DNA of 64,000 bases, from contig CM056562.1 in assembly GCA_029721515.1 (NCBI GenBank), positions 16,871,335 through 16,935,334 of the forward strand, given 5' to 3'. Positions 58,701 to 64,000 of this stretch are shown in pieces. This stretch comes from Synanceia verrucosa (taxonomy: Eukaryota > Chordata > Actinopteri > Perciformes > Synanceiidae). Below the pieces are notes generated by a model. It ran no database searches, was not told the DNA's origin, and was given only the letters and a program-made list of their open reading frames with translations. Position 1 is the stretch's first letter. Every line of letters begins with the position of its first letter. Both the position numbers and the translations under genes were made by a program.

Positions 58701-60215
58701 CAGGGCCATCGGCATCTGTTTACAATCAAACATTTTAATAAAACTCATCTTCCATGAGGTGTTATTTCACACTGCTTAACACAGGCAATAGCATAATGTA
58801 AGGATAATTCTGGTAACTTACTGAGAATGTAATTGAAGAGGTTGCAGTAATTGTAGTACGACTCAAACCTCTGGTCCAAAGTCGGCCCACCCTGACGATC
58901 AAGAAAACAACAATATTTCCAACAAACTGCTGGATTTTTTTCACACATTTTGCAGGTAGCTCAGCAACTGAAAAGGAGACTGGTAAGTGATCATATTGAG
59001 CAGGTACTCACGCTGACTTTGGCGTAAATGTGTCTGTAGTACAGTTCTTTATAGAGAATGAGGAACACAGCATCTGTGGGAGACAATAAGCAAACAATGG
59101 CATTAAACATGTCCACTGCTGAACGACACAAGGACGAACTCATATATCAGTACGTTGTGAAACCCGCTTGAAAGAATAGCAAAGGTCTATCCATTAATAC
59201 AACAACAATACCATAATTATCTAGCCTTCTGAGGTTCTTGTGCCAGAATCACCTAATATAGGTACAAATCTGTTGAGCAAATGCTCATTTATTTTATCAT
59301 GGTGTCTGTGCAAAGGCAAAAACAGGACTAATGACTGATGATTAACTCACCATTGCCAACAAGAGATGCGATGGCCTCCGCCTCTGGCCAGGGAGAGTTC
59401 TTGAAGAATCGCTCAGTCAATTTATTCCAGCTGAACAGGAACAAAATTGAAAAGGTGAGAAGCTCTTCTCAGAGGCATGACACACAGCTTTAATGGGGAG
59501 AGGTTTATTCACAGAGAGTCAACTTCACCTGTTCTCATACACGTCCTGGATCTCGTAGATCTTCTGCTCAATGCTCTCACTGGACACACGGTTGGACTGC
59601 AGCTCATAAACCTTCTGGTCGATTAAGTCAGAGGTGGTTTTGTGGAAATACTGCAGGAAGTTCTTGATCACCTCTGGGATGACATGGTAGGTCTGCTGCT
59701 CATACTGCCTCTCATAGGCCAGGTCAGCTTTAGGGTCACCTGCAAGGAAATGAGGGAGTGAGGAGGAGACACTAGCACAGAGATGATGTCACACATTGAG
59801 ATGGATGGATGTATACTAACCGGTGTGCAGATCGCAGTCGTTTGGGTAGGCATACGGATCGTACTGTAAGAAAACAGAGCAGGGAAACATCTGTCACTGA
59901 TGTGCAGTTAATATCCATCAATAGGACAGTCATTGTTAACGTTAGCTTACTTTACCTAACGTGTTACCCTCTACCTCATAAATGAACATTAATTTACAGA
60001 GACAGTGATGTTATGGGTTGCATTCTCTTCACAAACAGGGATACAACAATCATGCTGGCTCATCGAAAGCTAACGTTACTGTTATGCTGATGGTCTTAAG
60101 CTAGCTAGCTAAGCGGCTAACACTACCTGGCGTGTCATTGTTATAATCACGAAAGCATTCAAATGTCTGGAAGAATATAAAGTGTACTAACATCATCGTC
60201 GTCGTGGTATGACAT
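55771..60215 (-). CDS. eif3l: Eukaryotic translation initiation factor 3 subunit L
   Basis: eIF3L is a PCI-domain subunit of the eIF3 complex, which assembles the 43S pre-initiation complex in the cytoplasm. Fifteen coding exons join in phase to 1,719 nt, 572 aa (human 564). On the minus strand, in order, they are: 60192-60215, 59821-59863, 59529-59739, 59351-59430, 59012-59073, 58822-58891, 58642-58715, 58341-58512, 57937-58091, 57607-57777, 57314-57447, 57019-57192, 56412-56601, 56098-56178, 55771-55848. Landmarks: YDPYAYPNDCDLHTG, RFESYYNYCNLFNYIL, GEYGRHSLYKMLGYFSL, YYVGFAYLMMRRYQDAIR, LTMYPMRIDESIH, and the PCI end EFRIQLLVFKHKMKN with ALDGEFQSASEVDFYIDK. The N-terminus is short and acidic (MSYHDDDD), and the C-terminus after LKKM is a Ser/Thr-rich tail ending SRAV, longer than in mammals. 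It is tail-to-tail with cdh23. Confidence 0.98.
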
Positions 60216-60326
60216 GATGTTCGTTATTATCCCAAGCTCATAAGACTCTGGAGTGAAAAACGAGGATGTGTGCTCGGCTAGCTAACACCGCTAGACCACG
60301 CAGCTGGTGTTGGAGAGAAGCCCGAA

Positions 60327-60333
60327 CCGGAAG
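60327..60333. promoter_or_regulatory. ETS-type site in the eif3l promoter
   Basis: CCGGAAG reads on the + strand about 112 bp upstream of the eif3l ATG, with a CRE-like gtgacgcg just beyond (60343-60350). Such ETS (GABPA-type) sites are typical of housekeeping and bidirectional promoters. Function is inferred from motif and position. Confidence 0.5.
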
Positions 60334-60368
60334 GAAGAAGTTGTGACGCGCGTGAAACAACCTTTGAA

Positions 60369-60389
60369 GCATTATGGGAAATTGAGTTC
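60369..60389 (-). promoter_or_regulatory. ZNF143/THAP11-like motif near the eif3l promoter
   Basis: On the minus strand this reads AACTCAATTTCCCATAATGC, close to the SBS motif (ACTACAATTCCCAxxATGC) bound by ZNF143/THAP11 at vertebrate housekeeping promoters. It lies about 155-175 bp upstream of the eif3l start codon. Confidence 0.45.
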
Positions 60390-61266
60390 CTCTTTGATGG
60401 TCAGTTGTTAGCATCATTAGGCAGTTAGCATGGATAGTTCTCGCGGATGGATGTTTATTATTTTTTATTTAGCCAGTAAAAATACAGGGGAAGTTCTCAA
60501 CATCAATTACTTAACTTTTATCATGGGTAAAATACGTTTTTTCTCCAAACTGCCGTCAAAGAAGTCCAGAGCAAGGTGAGCTGGATCTACGACTCTCGTT
60601 TTTTACTTATATATCGTTTATTATATTATACTTATGAATGGTGAATTGGTTTTACTGTACCTTTATTGTTTAAATATGCGCTCAATTTGATTTTAACTCT
60701 TTTTAATCATCTAGCTATAATAACGTCACCCTATTAAAGTAATGGCCCATGTCATTTTTTCAAGTTTTTGGGAAGACACAAAAAACTGGTGGCCAGCATT
60801 ATCAAGAGATGATTTAAGGCAAAAACTCATGATTTTTTTTATTATTATTTTAACAGGGTGACGACAATAGTCTTAAGGTGAGAGCTTGTAACTGCTTGTG
60901 AATACCGGTAGGTGGCGTCATAGTCGCAAAGGTGGTGTTCTCTCTATTAATTAAGGTGGTTCAGATGGACGCGGACTTGTCAAAAGTGAGGTTAAGAATA
61001 AACTCCTAATTGATCTATCCCCTCCACTTCAAACTTAAGTGTTGATTATAGTCTATTCCTTTAATATTAATCAGATCAAAGCATCAACTGCTTTGTCTGC
61101 AACATGTGATTTAAATCAATCAAAAGGGCATACTGCTGCAATGTTTAAATTATTACCCAACTACCATATTTGATCGTTTATGTGTGTTATGTTGGCTTAA
61201 ATGATTTTTTTGTAACTATCTGTGGATAATTTGATTATAAGCATAGAGAAAACTGGAACAGTATAC

Positions 61267-61290
61267 GTGTGTGTGTGTGTGTGTGTGTGT
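61267..61290 (+). repeat. GT microsatellite upstream of smoc2
   Basis: Twelve GT units about 630 bp before the smoc2 start codon. Confidence 0.9.
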
Positions 61291-61299
61291 AGGGGGAAT

Positions 61300-61921
61300 C
61301 CAGCACTATGACATGAGTGTGAGCGCAGACTGTGCTTCTTGTTCTTGGTGACCCTCCCAGCAGACAGTAGCATGTCTAATCCCCTCATCACAAGGTCCAC
61401 TGAGGAAAAGGCGATTTGGTTTTGAAGGAGAAGGAAAAGCAAAAAAAATAACTGACGTTTTGCCTCAGCCACCAGCAGCAGAAGGAGTCCCTTTAAACCT
61501 ACCTACCTACCTACCTACCGGTTAGGGAACTGCCTGCATCCGATAAGGGATCTAGTCGACAAAATCAAGTGTGGAGGGAGGGGGTGTGGAGAAAAGAAGT
61601 CGAATTGGAGAGAGAGAAAAAGGGAGAAGAGACACCGAGGGAGGGGAAAAGGTCAGGGATACGGGGGGTTTATCGGACTGCCAGAAATAAGAAGAGTGTC
61701 TACACCAACGGTTTGGCAGACGAACCCAAGCAGACGGAGAGAAATAAACCAACAACCCCCCTCCCCAGCACTGGCAGCTTTTACGAAAGGACTACAGTGG
61801 ATTTTGAAACTTGTTCGACTTCTTCCAAAGACAGCATTTGTGCTTTGGTAAAGTCCCAGTAACACAGAGTGAATTTTGGACCGTGCGTAATTTGGAGAGT
61901 TTATTGCCACACTGCGTCAGG
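61300..61921 (+). other. Putative smoc2 promoter and 5' UTR
   Basis: Several hundred bases precede the smoc2 ATG without a competing gene. The purine-rich stretch 61570-61670 and the absence of a nearby acceptor suggest that the first exon is continuous 5' UTR plus coding sequence. The transcription start is not determinable. A short CTAC repeat lies at 61498-61519. Confidence 0.35.
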
Positions 61922-61996
61922 ATGCGAGTCTGTCCGCTGCTGGTCTTCATCTGTCTGCTGTGCGCTGGACGCGCTCAGAAGTTCTCTGCTCTCACG
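61922..61996 (+). CDS. smoc2: SMOC2-like, first coding exon (partial gene)
   Basis: Twenty-five codons from ATG 61922 to the donor gtagga at 61997, phase 0. The protein opens with a signal peptide (MRVCPLLVFICLLCAGRAQ) and continues KFSALT. The mature start QKFSALT is that of SMOC2, a secreted SPARC-related protein with Kazal/follistatin, thyroglobulin and EF-hand modules, which all lie in exons beyond the right edge. The cleavage site (Ala-Gln) and the exon end after ALT fit that gene. SMOC1 begins differently, and SPOCK genes fit less well. The identity rests on a short match, so it is good but not certain. Confidence 0.72.
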
Positions 61997-64000
61997 GTAG
62001 GAAGAGCCACAGAAGTGCCACATTAGCTTTCATTCACATCCACAGGCTTAAAGTGAAGGATGTGCTTCCATACGCAACATGTAAGAAAAGGGCATAATGA
62101 TCTTTACGCCAGTCAGATAGTTCATTTTTAATTCAGTAAGCGCATCTTTATGTCGTTATGCTTGTGAGTTTTCCCTCTAATAACCAGAAATACATTGTAT
62201 ATATTGATACATTTAATTAATCCATTCAACAGCTTTTGGGCTTATGCTGAAATTGTGATTTTAGATAATTCAGTTTATTAGATTACCCCACGTAACAGAG
62301 TTTTTTTTTTCTGGAATAGAACGAGTTGTGTGAACTCCATGTTTCTGGATCTGAGCTGCTGGCTTGTCTGTGAGGAGTTCGTTGATGTGTACCTTTGGGA
62401 TCTGCATTCAGTGCCCTTACCTGCCTGCCACTGTCTTGCCTCCCTCTTTGTCCTGTTCACTCTTGTTGTGCCAGCGGCTCTGTAGAAGCTGTTCTGCAAA
62501 CGTCAGCAGCTGTTGCACCAAAGCACATGGCATTGTTTACAAGAGCAGCCCAGGAGCAGTACCTCCTGTCCATTGACCTTAAACTGCATGTGCATCTTTA
62601 AAGACAGAGGAGGAAAATTTCATGGCCATGATCAAGTGCAGGTAAAAGTGTTAAAAGTGGAATAATAGAGAGTGGAATGTGCACTGTCAGAGGCTTCACT
62701 TTTTGATTTAGGGATCAATGTGACAACCACCTCCCCCCCCAGCACTGTTATTTATGGTCTGGGTGAGGATGCTTTAATATCCAACTGGAAACAAATGGCC
62801 ATGAGTTGTTAACCTGCAGGTGAAGGGTCAGAGATCCTTTCTCCCTGACGGCACTATGGAGCTGTGGAATGTGGGAGGAAGTGTTGCAGTGAGCAGACGA
62901 TCCCTTGAATGTTCACCATGATACACACAGAGTATGAGTACAGAGAATATGAATATTTCTTTATTGAGATGTCACGATAGTAATATAGTGATATAGTAAA
63001 GGTTGCACAGACATAACTGTGTTTTTAGATAATGTCACAGCATCGACTGAGCTCTGGCTATATAAGAATGAAAAACTTTTTCTCTTTTTCACGTACAGTA
63101 TATTTCAATGGCAACTATGTCTGTGTGGTACCTCCCCACTGTGGCTCATTAGACCTTCTTTATTGGAATAGCACATGGTGCATTGGCCTTGTGGGTGATT
63201 CATTGCATAGTATATGAGTGGCACAGGAGAGGTTATTGTTGGTTTCAAGAAAATGTCTCCATGTGATATTTTGTGCATATTTGAGGTCGAACAGGCAGTT
63301 AAATATATGGGATATCTGCCCAGGTTATTCATGAGGCAGACTCTTTCCATGGTTTATAGAAGTATGAAATCATGTGTGAAAAGATGAGGGAGCACAGAAT
63401 GCTGGCTGCCTCTTTCTTAAACCTGGAGAAAGCAATTTTAGTATAACATATGGGATCCATTCCCCCCGTGCTTTCATAAAATTGTGCACCTGCTCAAAAA
63501 GATTTTTGTGGCCTTTCACACCACCCTCCTTTCTTTTTTTTTACATTTTTCACACCACTTTTTTGCCCTTTCTTCTGATTGAGTTGGTAGCCTGGTTAAA
63601 GGCTGTCACTTTCTTCCCTTTCCACCATGCTGGAAACTAATGATTCCCTTTGCATCTTAGCATCCATGCAGGAAACTCCCGCCAAGGCCATTTAACACGT
63701 TTGCCACGGCTCCCAGCTGGGGCCCCCATTGACCCTTCGGGGCCGTGGTGTGAGGGGCCTCTCGGGGCGCTGAAAGTGGGGGCCTCTTAGTCCAGTGGGC
63801 CCTTATCAGCGTTCAATGTGCTCTCTGCTGGAGGCTAGCCTCCTCCGTACTCCATTCAATCCCACAATGCTGCAGAGCCAGGGGGAGGTAATTGGATTTG
63901 ATTTGTATGCTGGTTGGTCTTGGAAAAAAAAAAGTTTCCCCTACACTCCGCCTGTCTCGCCCTCTCTCGTCTGTCTCTTGTTACTTTGCCAACATCATGT
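61997..64000 (+). other. smoc2 intron 1, start
   Basis: No exon was recognised in these 2 kb. The stretch at about 63600-63900 is GC-rich, low in simple repeats and looks constrained (for example cacaatgctgcagagccag and ggtaattggattt), so it may be a conserved non-coding element. That is only an impression without an alignment. Confidence 0.4.

Overview
The window is nuclear DNA of a ray-finned fish, probably a percomorph teleost. All protein-coding genes are split by GT-AG introns. The proteins match vertebrate CDH23, VSIR/VISTA, C10orf105, EIF3L and SMOC2, CA/GT microsatellites are abundant, and there are tRNA-headed SINE-like repeats of a kind common in percomorph genomes. No bacterial, viral or organellar gene was seen.

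Layout. From 5661 to 53899 (+) lies the 3' part of cadherin-23 (cdh23). I resolved 55 coding exons by matching splice sites, reading phase and family homology. They total 8,646 nt (2,881 residues plus stop) and cover the second half of EC5 through EC27, the membrane-proximal region, one transmembrane helix and the cytoplasmic tail ending in a class I PDZ ligand. The 5' exons (signal peptide to mid EC5) lie to the left of the window. Two genes sit antisense inside cdh23 introns. A C10orf105-like single-pass membrane protein lies at 19364-19873 (-), between exons 14 and 15. The immune checkpoint gene vsir lies at 29493-38893 (-, 7 coding exons, 301 aa), between exons 23 and 24. Both nestings are also known in mammals.

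Right of cdh23, eif3l (55771-60215, -, 15 coding exons, 572 aa) is tail-to-tail with it; the two poly(A) signals are about 340 bp apart. The eif3l promoter carries ETS and ZNF143-like motifs. At 61922 (+) the first coding exon of an SMOC2-like gene begins, and its first intron runs off the right edge.

Function. cdh23 is the upper tip-link cadherin of hair cells. Its extracellular repeats bind calcium at the inter-repeat linkers and its tail binds the PDZ scaffold harmonin. A phase 0-0 cassette exon in the tail (52748-52858) corresponds to the inner-ear-specific exon 68 of mammals. vsir is a T-cell and myeloid inhibitory Ig receptor, eif3l a translation initiation factor subunit, and smoc2 a secreted matricellular protein. 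They share no evident pathway with cdh23.

No wholly new system was found. The items most worth a second look are: the poorly studied C10orf105 homologue; two short stop-free introns of 3n length in cdh23; linker variants DVNDV and DVNDY; a splice donor fused to a long GT repeat; a homeodomain-site cluster in intron 8; a perfect 14-bp hairpin; and a possible small divergent exon next to eif3l.
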